Numbered from the stretch's first letter, positions 10,961 to 22,896 are shown. The stretch: DNA of 64,000 nt from Larix kaempferi (GCA_027924585.1 BSBM01000602.1:11779501-11843500), one strand, 5' to 3'. The notes: generated by a model not told the origin, from the letters alone. Made by a program: numbers and translations.

Positions 10961-11599
10961 CTAATTTAAAATCAGAATTTTCATTTCTTGTATGTTAGGT
11001 ACATACAATCTGTTTTCATATAGCAAAAGTCCATTTTCCTTCAATCTGTAATCTGCCATAGAATTTTTAGAACTGTTGTTTGCTGTCTTTTCCTTTAATT
11101 TTCTGTATTCTTCATTCGTTTCACTCTTTTCAAGGATCTGCTTTTCTAAATCTGTTGAGTAAGTACTGATGGCTGAAATAAAATTCAGTTTTGCTTTACA
11201 ACTCAATGCATTTGCAACCTTGTTCTCTTTCCCTTTAATATGCTGAATTTCAAAATCATACTCACTTAAGAAAGTTAACCATCTAGCTTGTCTAGCATTC
11301 AGATTTGTCTGATCTAATAAATATTTTCTTCCTATAAGGTGGCGATGCCACATTTTTAAAGCATGAATTACTGCTAATAATTCTAAATCATAAGTAGAGT
11401 AATTCTTCTAATGTATTTTTAGCTTTCTTGATTCGTATGCCACTGCATGCCTTTCTTGTGTTAGGACTCCACCGAGTCCGTCATTACAAGCATCTGTGCA
11501 AACTATGAAATCTTTATTAGGATCTGCTATCCTCAGAATAGGTGCTATAGTCAACAATTCCTTTAACTTCTTAAAACTGTCGAACATTTCTGATCCCAC
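10961..11599 (-). pseudogene. Chromovirus RNase H (copy A)
   Basis: The first half reads DFIVCTDACNDGLGGVL (catalytic TDA block) and AVAYESRKL. A stop at 11408-11410 then interrupts the frame. The second half contains NARQARWLTFLSEYDFEIQ and IKGKENKVANALS, the end of the domain in gypsy pol. A frameshift near 11590 separates it from the RT frame and is shared with copy B. This domain degrades the RNA strand during reverse transcription. Confidence 0.88.
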
Positions 11600-12692
11600 A
11601 CAAATTTCTTCCCTTTTTTCTGCAAGGAGGTTATGGGGTTGGTAATTCTCGAAAAACCCTCTATAAATTTTTTGTAATATCCAGTAATGCCCATAAATGA
11701 TCTGACATCCGACACATCCTTAGGAACCAGCCAATCATTAATGGCTTTTATCTTGTCGGGGTCTACCGAGATTCCTTCTTTAGAAATTATGTGTCCTAAA
11801 TACTGAATTTTGTCCTTGTGAAAGTCACACTTACTAAACTTAGCGTATAGTTGATGATCTTTCAGCACTTGTAAGATAATCCGTAGATGTTCATCATGCT
11901 CTTCTTTGCTTTTAGAATACACTAAAATGTCATCTATAAACACCACTGCAAACTTATCTAAGTATTTGTGCAGAATATTGTTCATCAAACACATAAATAC
12001 AACCGGGGCATTAGTCAAGCCAAATGGCATGACTACGAACTCGTAATGTCCATATCGAGTTCTGAAAGCTGTCTTCAAAATATGTTCATCCTTAACCCGC
12101 ACTTGATGATATCCTGACCTTAGATGAATCTTTGAAAATATAGTTGCTCCACGTAGCCGATCAAATAGATTGTCTATGCAGGGAAATAGATACCGATTCT
12201 TGATTGTCATCTTATTAAGCTGGCGATAATCTATGCACAGTCTTAGGGTTCCATCTTTCTTCTTAACAAATATAACAGGTGCTCCCCAAGGAGACACACT
12301 GGGTCTTATATAATTCTTATCAATCAATTCCTTCAACTGTGATTTCAATTCATTTAATTCCAGTATATTCATTCTGTATGGAGCTTTAGAATTTGGTACT
12401 GCTCTTGGTATTAACTCGATGGTAAAATCTAAATCTCTTTTAGGAGGTAATCCTGGAATCTCCTCAGGAAATACATCCTTGAAATCCTTTAGGACAGGTA
12501 TGTCTTCTAATTTGAGTTTGTCCTCTTTACAAATAAACTCATCATTTACTACATTTATTGCAAACAACTAACATCCTTTCCTAACTACCCTCTTAACTTG
12601 CATGGCTGAAATCTGTCTAAGGGTTACCTTTCTTGGGATACCTTTTACTTCTACAGTTTTTCCTTCTTCATTTAAACATGTAAAACTTTTAT
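11563..12692 (-). pseudogene. Chromovirus reverse transcriptase with protease-RT linker (copy A)
   Basis: Blocks seen in order are [80 protein letters not shown] and YLGHIIS. The first catalytic Asp of the usual FSKIDLRSGYHQ is His here, in both copies, while the IDD box is kept. Upstream, 12568-12692 still encodes the linker that follows protease (KVTLRQISAMQVKR), with a TAG at about 12570. Protease itself and gag are lost in this copy. Sequence right of 12692 is unrelated to pol. Confidence 0.92.
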
Positions 12693-13570
12693 GAAAGTGT
12701 TTCTATATGTGGGAGGATTTCAAATTTAGAAACTACTTTATGTATTCATGATCTTATGATGAGATCACATACTCCCTCGTCTGGGTCTAATGGCATGGAA
12801 GTATAAATTAGTTTAGGATAGGTGTCATGGTTGAATGTTTGGTATATTTCTATCCACTATTGACTAGTCTCTTTATCGATTATGCATTTGGTATCCACAT
12901 AAATTCCTCCAGAAAGTATAACTACATCCTCTTCTATCTCATGCTCAAGAGATTCATCTCTCTCTAAACTTTTTTCTAGTACTACCTCCTTTTGACTTTG
13001 TCATCTCTTGGGTGCCATTGTCAACCTACATTTTCAAAAAAACCCATATGCATGAAACAATAGGTGCAATAACTGAAAGAATCATAAAGGTTAGTTCCCT
13101 CCCTGGGTTGGATAGTTTCATTCCAGGATGAGGCTTCTATGAAAGCATCGTATTTTGCAACAAGATACAAGATAATATAGGGGATGGTGATGTGTTTTTT
13201 TTCATATAGAAAGGATAGACTCACCAAAGAATATCCAACCATAGTCATTCATTTGCGATTGTTTTGAGAAACATTCTTCACCCTTTTTTTCCTAGTTTTA
13301 TCCCCAAACTATGAAATTTCAAGGAAATACTCCTTCGGTTGGGATCAAGAAAACAAATGCATTCACTAATGGGGTGTTGATCGATGGCATGTCTATCAAG
13401 CTAGCCAACAAGAAATTAAGAGTGGGGTTATCACCTAGCATGAGTTTTCTATTGAGCTCTCCATCATGAGAAACCCTATAAGTATAGCTTCCACCATCAT
13501 GAAAAATGTTATCACACTTGGTTTTTAAAACTTGAAGGTAGGTCAATTTAATTATCCACCAACGAGACAT
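12693..13570 (-). pseudogene. Unrecognised decayed coding region (copy A)
   Basis: Minus-strand open stretches follow one another: 13570-13319 (starting MSRWWIIKLTYL, ending IPTEGVFP), 13248-13021 (with FIEASSWNETIQ, REGTNLYDSFSYC, MGFFENVG), and on to about 12693 (QWHPRDDK, then YVDTKCIIDKE and SMPLDPDEG). Frameshifts and stops interrupt them. The run looks like one decayed protein of roughly 280 residues, acidic toward its end. I do not recognise the family. A retroelement gag-like or host-gene origin is possible. Confidence 0.4.
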
Positions 13571-14029
13571 TTACATGGTACCCGTTCATTTGTAGGTAGC
13601 TCCTGGTTAGGTATTCCCTTGGTTAATGCATACACGATTCGTCTTTGTTTTAATTTCCTTTACCATGAATTACCAAATCAAAAGAAATTAATGAAAAAAT
13701 AATTTGCCTATGGTTTTATGGTCAATATGTCGAGGTGGGTTGGGATGGATTCGACCTCGATCTTCCCAATTTAATCAATTACCCCACAGTTATTGTGTTA
13801 AGTATCATAGATTCGATTATGTGGGCCTCATTGGAAATAGTCAAAATTTTCTTTACTTTTTGGCATTAGATCATTACAATGCATTTTATTTATATGTTTG
13901 AAATATCATCTCTAAGAGGGAAGCACTCCCATGATGTGATTCAATAATCATATCATCTATTGGGAAGTCGAAGAGAGTAACAACATGTTGAGAGTATCAC
14001 TATTGAGAATACGTATCAAAGATGCATTG

Positions 14030-14700
14030 TATTTGAAGTTGAGTTTTTTTAGGACTACGATAATGTATCATGAGTGGGGAAGTCATTGGTGAGCAAGAAT
14101 GTGTCACAAGTGGGTAGGACTTCGGGGTTGCGACATGTCACTAAAGTGTGTGACCTTGAAGTCGTGATGTGTCATGTGGGAGAATGCTTCAGATTTGTGA
14201 CACATTGTGGGTAGGAATGTCTTGGATGATGCAATGTGTCGTGGGTATCCATACTTTTCCTATTCATAACCAGTCACAGAGGAAAATTCCCTCGTGTATT
14301 TGACATTTCGTGAGAGAGCGATCTTTGGAGGATTTGGTACACCGTGAGAAAGAGTGTCTTGGGCGATGTGATGTATTATATCTGAAAATGTTTTGGAACT
14401 ACAATGATGTATCACAAGAGTAGATCCATATTGATGCTACAACATGTCCCAATTAAGCATGACTCGTAGTTGTTATATGTCACATGGGAGAATATTTCAT
14501 CTACGTGACAAATCGCATGTGATGAATTCTTTCAAGGCTATGATATGCCTCGCGGGAAAATGCATTGGATGATGTGACATGTCACACATGGGAAAATATT
14601 TTTATGTGTGATGTGTCACATGGGTAAAAATTTGGATGGTGTGACATGTGAGAGTATATCACAAGGGGAAAGTCTCTCAAGGATGCGACCCTGCATCACG
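14030..14700. repeat. Degenerate GTGACA/TGTCAC-rich repeat (copy A)
   Basis: Variants of gatgtgtcacatgggagaat recur roughly every 40-60 bases, often with the palindromic core gacatgtcac. Spacing and sequence are too variable for a clean period. Copy B has the same block at about 48398-49068. Confidence 0.5.
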
Positions 14701-15852
14701 TCATGGAGAGATAGTTATCTGTGCAATGCACAACACATAATGGGAAGTTAGGTTCAGTTGCAACACGATTGAGTGATTATCCCATAATTCAAAACAAGCG
14801 AACACTGAACATAAAAAAAGTGGATTCAAAACAATTCTCTCTCAAGTAGAGCAAAACAAAGCTAGTGAGCCATAGAGATTATGAGGGATGAATGACCAAT
14901 AAGACAAATTTTGAGAGGATGAGTCATGCAACCAAGGATGACGAGTAAAAATATTAGAGATAAAAATTAAGGACCTATGGATTTTCCTATGAGTAAATAA
15001 ATTATGGGATGTTGTTACTTGCACAACAAATGGATACACACAATTTCTTGAAAACCCATATCAAATAACAAAAATGTCAAACAATTAACAACAATGACAA
15101 TCAATTAATAATGAATCATTTGAAAGAATATTTTAATAATAATTTAAAAATATCGATATAAACTCTTACTAACATAGGAATGCAAGGATAAGAAACAATT
15201 CAATAGTTCTTTATAATAATATATTGTCCAAGTGCTTAGTTAGTGTAACCACACAATTGCCTATGATAATATATCCATTTCACACCCACCATATTATGGG
15301 TTTTATAGAATGAAATATTTGTCAACAAACCCAAAAAAACCTATGTTTTTGGATTTCCTATGGTCTTCGTTATCCTAGGAACGACCAAAAAATATTTAGT
15401 CAAATATGATGTTTCAGGATTGCCTATGATATTTTAATTGAAAAAATGCACTTCATTGTTCCATTTCCACGTGTTATTCAACATTGTTTACAATGGAAAT
15501 GGTGCTCTTAGGTTTTGTGTTTTTTACCTTGACTATATCTAAATGTAGGTTAGGTGTACCTTTTATTATTTTAATTTTTCTTGTATTATGGACAAATCTA
15601 TATTTAGAAGATTGTCTTTGCTAGAATATTGTCTTTGTTATTCTTGTATTAAACATTTACCCCTTATTTTGTTCCTATGTAAATAGAACAAGGGCTTCTC
15701 AACCCACATTTTCTAACTCATTCTCACTATGAAAGCAACATAATCATACATGTAATGAATAAGGCATTGTTAGTAGTAGTATTTTGTTTGTTGTTCTTTC
15801 AGACACATTTTTCATGATTGCATCGAGAGAAGCGAGGTGCTCTACAACCCAG

Positions 15853-15873
15853 TATGGGGGAGATGTTGTAACG
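15853..15873 (+). other. Possible PPT and LTR start (copy A)
   Basis: tatgggggaga followed directly by TGTTGTAACG resembles a polypurine tract next to a plus-strand 3' LTR. No matching LTR pair or pol was found, so this is tentative. The same site is at 50221 in copy B. Confidence 0.25.
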
Positions 15874-17233
15874 TTTGTTTCTAACAAAATAATTAAAAAA
15901 TAATAATAAAAAATTAATGTCGGCTCATAAAATAAAAAATTATGGAAAGTATTTTAAAAAAATCCATGTTGGCTCATAAAATAAAATATTATGAAAAGTA
16001 ATTAAAAATTAGATGTTCGTTTATAAAATAAAAACTTAAAACTTAAGCCCGGATCTATCAATCAAGAGAGATCAAATTTCTTGAGTTTAAATTTAAAAAA
16101 GAAATACACCTCAATAAATTGGATCCCTCTCGGTGCTTGATAGATACGGGTTTAAGATGGATCTATGTTGGTCTAAACCATAAGTGGAGTTATTAGGCAT
16201 TGCTCCAAAATAATCTAATCATTCATGAAATCAATTGTTTTGTCACATCATTAGTTATTCTCCACCTCATCATCTTAATATTGTAGATTTGTGTGAATAA
16301 TACAAAAGGTAATGAATGAGTAAATGAATTTAAGGTAACAATTTGTGTGAATTATAAAGGTGAAATTAATACAATGTACATACCTGAAAGGGCCACTAAT
16401 TGTACCCCATCCAAAATTTGTAGTTTAAATTTGGTAATATGAATCTAGGAGAGTCTAAGATATTTTCGTTTAGCCCATTCAAGCTTGAACTTATCAAGTC
16501 TCTCCTTCGAGGGAAAAATTTTCATTGGACCTCCACTATGATATTAGTCATGCATAAGCATCACTGATGTAATACTTGGTAGTTAGTTTAACACATTATT
16601 AAGACCCACTTAAATTATTTGTATAGTAAGAAATGTGTTAGGCCCCTTTGAGTATAGGGGAGACCAAATTCAATAAGTCAAACATCATCCCTCACACACA
16701 CACATATTGACTCCACACCCTACATACTCTTATATTCTTATATCTATCTTAAGTGTTGATTCCCAAAGTGGATCCTCTGGTCAAACAAAGGGGTCAATCA
16801 TATATCTTTTGTTGGCATTATTGAATCTAAAGCTCAATTTTGTAATATATATATTTTTTATGGAAGAGCAGCACTAGGGCCTTTACATTTTCTTGATATC
16901 TATATAAAAGACTGTGTAGGAGTTATGTAGTGGAATAGAATACGAGATATGAAAAAGAGATTTGCATGCCTCTTATATAGCATTATTTTTATTATAAAAG
17001 AAGTTTCTTCAAGAACTTCCCAAATGTTTTAAAACATCTACATAATGTATTTTTTGTTGACTTTAAATAATAATTACAAATTTTATCTATGAAAAAAATA
17101 TCTACTGGAGTCTTAAACTTGGAAGCTCTATCCAATGAGACACCCCTTAGGGCTATTCCAAGCAAATATGTTACTTGAATAAATATAAATTTAATGGTTA
17201 ATATTTAAATATGCATACATGCAATTAGTACTA

Positions 17234-17479
17234 CATGATATCTAGACACTGAAGTAATATGTATCAAAAACCCCTAAAATGTTTCATCTTCATAATTGTT
17301 TTGCCTTCACACATGTTTTCATTTTCATAATATTGCCTTCTTAGTTATTTTCATATAATTTTTTTTTATATAATAATGTCCATAGAAGTTAGAACCATAA
17401 AAAAATATTGATCCAAAACTACAAGATGAAACATTTTAGGGGTTTTTGATACATATTATTTCAGTGTCTAGATATCATG
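17234..17479. mobile_element. Snap-back MITE-like element with 57-bp terminal inverted repeats (copy A)
   Basis: Arms at 17234-17290 and 17423-17479 are inverted complements with one mismatch in 57 bases. Both begin catgatatctagacactga read from outside. The interior is AT-rich and non-coding. The interior is directly repeated right after the right arm (17298-17422 versus 17479-17601), so a simple insertion is not the whole story. Copy B has the same structure. Confidence 0.7.
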
Positions 17480-17601
17480 TTTTGCCTTCACACATGTTTT
17501 CATTTTCATAATATTGCCTTCTTAGTTATTTTCAAATAATTTTTTTTATATAATAATGTCCATAGAAGTTAGAACCATAAAAAATATTGATCCAAAACTA
17601 C

Positions 17602-18236
17602 ATTTAACAAAAGCTTTTTTATATAAAATTAAAATTTCCAAATGAATTATGATTAACCTTACCAAATTCATAATATTGTTTTCTTGCATATTTTCAAATA
17701 TTTTTTTCGAAGAGTTACATTTAACAGGAGTTATATATATATATATATCCAGAGCTGCATTTAACAAGAATTTTTTTACATAAAATTAAAATTTCCCATT
17801 AGATCAGGGATAACCCTTACCAAATTCATAATTTAAATTAATACATGGATGATGTGGTCGTTAGATGTGCAAATATGTAAAGTAAATTCAAAATGCAAGC
17901 TGTCAGCAAACGGTTGATCATAACAGATTACAATGATGCCATCAAACGGTTCAATTTGAAATGCACGTTGTCCGTAATCATTAAGAATCATAAGCGTTTG
18001 ATCATATAATAACAAACAATGCCATCCAACCATTCAATTCGAATCTCGAGTTGAATCAACGGTTGAACTTGAATTTCTTAAATAACGTTTCAATTTGAAT
18101 TTCTTAACGAATACTCCTCCCTTGCCGTTAGGTGAAAAAGCATTGGATAAAAAGCATCTTTTCAAGGGTCTCTTTCTCGTAATGTAATTTAGAGTTGAGC
18201 GTTAAAGATTGGACGTGGAAGAACACAGTGACAGCC
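17602..18236. other. AT-rich upstream region of the aquaporin remnant (copy A)
   Basis: There is an (AT)n run near 17738 and several similar short phrases with aacggttgaa and caatttgaat. It has no gene. Copy B carries an extra 82-bp tandem duplication in its counterpart. Confidence 0.5.
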
Positions 18237-19524
18237 ATGGCGGGAGACTCTCGGAGGTCCATATCAGGGCTCTCCTTCAGCTGTAGTACCCAAAACAGCG
18301 TCCAACGTTATATTTGTAATGGATTGTTCGGAAGTTTATACAGCCTGCGAGGTAGCTTGGGAATTTCTATCTTTCTGAGTTACGTAGGATTTATTACATC
18401 CCCAAGAACCTCTGGTAATGATCTCTCAGCTTCTCTGATTGTAAATTCTCGCCATGATTCCTGATTTTTATGTTGGGATCAGTTTATTCTGAGTCTGATT
18501 ATTGTTCAGCGTCGCATTATTTCATTTCCATCTATTGCTTTATGCTTTGATTGACCTAATAGACTATAATACTTTTATTTAGATTCCCTTCCTATCATGA
18601 TCTCAACGAAATTGATTTATGGTGGAGAAATGGACGCCGAGAGCGATTCAAATCAGCTACTGAGCATTTCTAGCCAAGAAATTGAAGAACAAGAGGATGG
18701 AAAAGTTAAGGAAGGTTCTCTAAATTCTATATTAGCACTTCCCCAGTGGCTGCATGGATTTTGTTTCTCCTACTCTCGTTCAAAAGGTATGCCTTCTGCT
18801 ATTCCGTCTCAGTCTAGACTATCATATATCAGAGATTATTAAGCTTTGAATATGAAAAAGAGAATCTCCATGGCAGAATTTCAATAGTTGTTTTTTTTAA
18901 CTCTGGAAGCTTTGGATTCAGAATAAAAAAACGCCAAGGTTAAATTTCAATGCCTGTCTTTTACCCTCTATATTTACTCTTTTGATACATTGAACATTCA
19001 GTAAAATAACGGCATGCATTTTCACCAGAACAATGTTTTTATCAACAAATTGTTTGTTAAACGGTGCTTACTGGTGTGGATTCAGGACCTTCATACTAAC
19101 AGTTCAGTTCAAATCCAATTTTCTGTAGAATCCAATTATTTTGTGTTTAATATTAAAAAAAAAAACCTCCCTCATCAACATGTGAACAAACGACCTTAAT
19201 AAAATACTTCATCGGCTTATCTGTTAACTATGCAGTCTGATAACAGCAGACCTTAATAAAATACTTCATCGGCTTATCTGTTAACTATGCAGTCTGATAA
19301 CAGCAGAGACCATTTCGACCTTTATTCTGGTTTTTGTAACATGCGGTTCCTCAGTAAAGGATCACAGCAGTCGGCCTTTAATTTCAGAACTTGGGGGTTC
19401 TGTGGCTTTTGGTCTGATAGTGACAGTCATGATATATTCTGTTGGCCACATTTCTGGAGCTCATATGAATCCTGCAGTTACCATTGCATTTGCAACAGTC
19501 ACTATAAGATTAACTTGTTTAGTA
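18237..19524 (+). pseudogene. NIP-like: NIP-type aquaporin, 5' part only, frameshifted (copy A)
   Basis: NIPs are plant membrane channels for small neutral solutes such as glycerol, boric acid or silicic acid. Three exon-like parts are visible. Part 1 (18237-18414) starts at ATG in gccATGGcg and ends at GT. Part 2 (18583-18786) follows an AG and joins part 1 in frame; its N-terminal acidic stretch leads to CMDFVSPTLVQK, but that reading is in another frame with a TAG at 18733-18735. Part 3 (from 19293, after tgcag) encodes [20 protein letters not shown] (TM1), [19 protein letters not shown] (TM2/loop B) and the first NPA box (19468-19476). One extra T at the acceptor breaks the frame. The second NPA half is not found, and the reading degenerates after IAFATV. 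Confidence 0.85.
19192..19305 (+). repeat. 57-bp tandem duplication spanning a splice acceptor (copy A)
   Basis: Units 19192-19248 and 19249-19305 are nearly identical and start gaccttaataaaatacttc. Each contains tgcag followed by the first 13-15 bases of the aquaporin exon, giving two candidate acceptors 57 bases apart. Confidence 0.85.
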
Positions 19525-19802
19525 GAATGACAATTTTCTAGGTCTGGGATAAGGAGCTTTCAGTTTTTTGTTTTTAATTACTCAGATCGCTTATTTTTTC
19601 CAGACCCACTGAAATCTTGAATCTAAGGTTCTTGAGGTTCAATACTTCCTTTCATATTTGGTATACTGAAATGCTGTACATCACAGTAATAATGAATTGC
19701 CTTGAAATGCTGCACATCACAGTAATAATGATTGCCTTGAAATTATATTAATATTTCTTTTATGACAAAAGATAATGGAAACCGAATTACGCTAATATGT
19801 TG

Positions 19803-20790
19803 CAGATTCCCTGAAATGTTGTATCCCTCGCAATTCCAATGGAAATGTTGCTCTGCGTGGACAATGAGAATTTCGATCGAAAAGAAGCAGAGGCTAAGTA
19901 CAAAAACTGTGTATCGAGGTTAGTGATTTGTTATCTACATGTTCTGATTTGTGATTTGTTATCTACATGTTTTGATTTGTGATCTGTAATTAATATTTGT
20001 AATAACTTCTACATTTTCTGATTGAATAGTAATTTATAATAATTTCATTGATTTCCACTAAAACCCTTTTCAATGATCATCCTAATCTTGTCTAATGTTC
20101 GATTTCCTTCATTACTAGATGGTAATCTCCTGAGTAAATCCTAAATTTTGAATGAATCAATCAGGAAAATAGTTATAGTTTTTTACTGTAAGAAGTTTAT
20201 ATAGAACAATAATGTTCATGTTGTAATTCTTGCACAACCTCTAATCAATGTTTCATACCCACGGAAATCTCATTGTTCGTGATGTTCAATATTCCCTTTC
20301 ATATTTTGTATACATCACAGTAATAATGAATCTCCTTGAAATTATATTAATCTTTCTTTTATGACATATTTTGTATACATCACAGTAATAATGAATCTCC
20401 TTGAAATTATATTAATCTTTCTTTTATGACATATTTTGTATACATCACAGTAATAATGAATCTCCTTGAAATTATATTAATCTTTGTTTTATGACTTTGC
20501 AGATTCCCTGAAATGGTGTATCCCTCGCAATTCGAATGGAAATGTGTCAGGATGAATTTGAATCACAGTGGGTACTATTATGGGTGGCAAGAAGAATTTA
20601 AGGTGGCAAGAAGCAGAGGCTAAGTACAAAAATGGTGTATCCAGGTTAGTGATTTGCTATCTTCATGTTCTGATTTGGATTAATATATATAATAACTTCT
20701 ACATGTGTTCTGATTGGATAATAATTCATAATAATTTCCTTATACCAAGGTTCGATTTCCTTCATTACCAGATGATAATCTCCTGGGTAA
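19803..20790 (+). repeat. Diverged direct duplication of an exon-like segment (copy A)
   Basis: Segments from about 19803 and about 20500 share gcagattccctgaaatg, tgtatccctcgcaattc, gaagcagaggctaagtac and a following agGTTAGTGATTTG donor-like site, then similar AT-rich sequence to about 20150 and 20790. One frame of each reads EAEAKYKN(C/G)VSR before the donor. I do not recognise the product and it does not resemble the expected next NIP exon. Confidence 0.6.
20301..20495 (+). repeat. Three 65-bp tandem units (copy A)
   Basis: Units begin atattttgtatacatcacag at 20301, 20366 and 20431 and are nearly identical. Shorter relatives (catcacagtaataatga) lie at 19679-19735. The array sits just before a ttgcag acceptor-like site. 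Confidence 0.9.
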
Positions 20791-20942
20791 ATCATTTTTC
20801 TATTCTTTTGGTTCAATCATATATGCGAAGTGCAGGGTTTATTTTGTTTATAGAGTAAAAATAAAACATAATCTCTATGAGTTTTAATGAACTCTTGGTT
20901 TTAATCTTGGATAAATTTGTAAAGTATTGTTGATTTTTGCAG

Positions 20943-21216
20943 GTAGTGTTCAAAAGTGTTATAGAGTTAAAACGTATTGTAGTGTAATAAGAGGTTGCAA
21001 GAGGTTGCATGTTCTTCTTAATAGTTGGGCTTCGGTTAGTTCTAATTAGTATTGGGTACTATATTTTGGGTTTTTTTTCGTCAAAAATGCTTAAAAGTGC
21101 GAGGAAAAAATGAGTAAAGTTGAAACTGGGTGATCGGGAAAAAATGAGTAGATTTTTCTACAAGAGAAAGGATGTGGAAAATGAAACCAAGAGAAACATA
21201 CTTTCCTCCATTTCAG
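20943..21216 (+). pseudogene. Exon-like segment with a membrane-helix reading, broken (copy A)
   Basis: Bounded by tttttgcag on the left and cagGTATTT on the right. In copy B the same segment is open for 70 codons and encodes a clear hydrophobic helix followed by a basic stretch. In copy A an extra 11 bases (gaggttgcaag repeated near 20990-21010) and two 1-bp losses break it. The right part has a separate frame with FFYKRKDVENETKRNILSS. The function is unknown. Confidence 0.35.
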
Positions 21217-22896
21217 GTATTTATTTAATTGATTAATATCATTTATGATCAAAAGGTAGTGGGTTCGATTTCCTTAGAATGGCGTCGCTGGGCAGAGCTG
21301 TCATGAGAGCTCATTAAACCATTGTATTGATTCTGTTATCTTATTATCATGACCTGTGGTCGTTAAGGCCTAAACATTAACCGTTAGATTCCCAGAAAAA
21401 GGAAAAAGGCGTTCTGAATAAATATCAGTGCCATTCATCTCAGCATTATTAAATTGTATTTGTCTATACAATATAATTGGCATGGGTTTACCATGCCAGA
21501 GGAGAGGATTACTGCCTTACTGTAATTTTGCAGCTATATTTAACGACATTCAAGCAGACAAGCTTTCTGCTTCCATTTAAATAATTTAATATATTTGCCC
21601 CAAGGACGTCATCCTCGTCCTCTCTTAAAATCTTAGAAATTATTTTCATCTTAATACAAGCTACTATGACTATATTTTTTCTCGTTGTCGTTGTTATTAT
21701 CATATCAGTCAAAAACACAGATCAAACAAACCTATTAAAAAAATTAAATAAAAACATATAATTCATTTTGATATTATGTATCCACCCACTAAGGAAATGT
21801 TTATGGTATGGTAGTATGCATATACACACAACAATATATCTCCTTTGCCTTAAAAGGTAATAATTAATAAGAAAAAAATACACAACCACTCCACACAGTC
21901 TTTTTTGGAGCTTTTCCAGCTAGCACCCGATTTAGGCATTCTTCTGAAGCCATCCTACCTCCCGATTTAGGCACCCCAACTGGATCTGATCAGATAGGCT
22001 GCCATGGCAATGTTATAGTGGGAGGTGTAAAAAGACACATGACAGCCCTGCCAGCCCAATGCACGAGCCCACGAGCCCTGCCAGCCCAATGCACGAGCCC
22101 ACGAGCCCACGTCGATTTTGAAAGTTTGAATTTGTTTTTTCGTGTTCCGTTTTTAAACTATTTTGTTTCAAAGAAATAGTGTTTTACTTTTCTTTATGTG
22201 CTTTTACTGCAAATTATTGACTTTTTTGTTTTGGATGTAGTTTTCATTTTTTATGTGCTTTTACTGCGAACTATGGACTTTTTTTCTTTATGATTTAAGT
22301 TTGTGTTAACTGGTCTAACAGTTAATTAAATAATAATTATATGGATAAACTGCATATTGAAAATTTAAAAGAAATATTTATTATTGGTTAATCAATCTTT
22401 ATGGTTTGAATCTTGGCTGTAATTTTTATTGTGATTTGATGGCAACTTAATACAACTTTGTTTGTCTTCAGATGCATTGTTTCGGGCATTCTACTGGATA
22501 TACCGAAATCCTACTATTATTTTCCGAGGTAAAGTTTTTTAGTTCTCTTAAAAATATTAATTATTTAAATTTATTGCAAAATTTCAATTTATTTAGATAT
22601 TTCAATAACAATTTGTTATAATATTTTGAGAAATTTATTTAGATATTTCAATGACAATTTGTTATAATATTTTATTTTCTCATTATACTTAAACTTTGTT
22701 ACCATTTATTATAATACTTTATTTACACATTTAGAATCAAATTTGTTATAGAATCCCTATTAAAAAAACTTCAAACTAGTGAAAAAAAATTCAAATATAT
22801 AACCTCTGCCCATTCAAATATTGTACTCCCACCAGTGTCATATCATATTGTTTTTAGAGTAATAAAAGGTATAGTCCCACCGCTGCTTAAATGCAT
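21217..22896. other. Mostly AT-rich DNA with one small exon-like island (copy A)
   Basis: No clear gene. At 22472-22528 a 57-bp block open in all three frames lies between gtcttcag and GTAAAG, an intron-exon-intron look, and is identical in copy B. At 22045-22104 a 30-bp unit (gccctgccagcccaatgcac...) is tandemly doubled in copy A only. Confidence 0.35.

Larger units (their letters stand above)
4149..12692 (-). mobile_element. Ty3/gypsy chromovirus, 5'-truncated, copy A
   Basis: The minus-strand order is protease-RT linker, RT, RNase H, integrase with zinc finger, DDE core and chromodomain, then a polypurine tract and an LTR that begins TGTCACC at 9654. This order and the chromodomain identify a chromovirus. 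Gag and most of protease are missing on the right, and no 5' LTR is seen. The LTR's far end is placed at 4149, where TGTAACATC interrupts an RNase H fragment. Multiple stops make the element inactive. Confidence 0.85.
13571..17233. other. AT-rich stretch without a recognisable gene (copy A)
   Basis: Only short scattered open frames occur, none with a known motif. It contains the GTGACA-rich repeat (14030-14700), a PPT-like site near 15853 and a short CA run near 16696. It is closely repeated at 47939-51600. Confidence 0.6.

Noticed and set aside
21254-21275. tRNA-like B box (gtgggttcgatttcc)
   Set aside because: No A box or cloverleaf can be built upstream, so it is probably chance or a very old SINE scrap.
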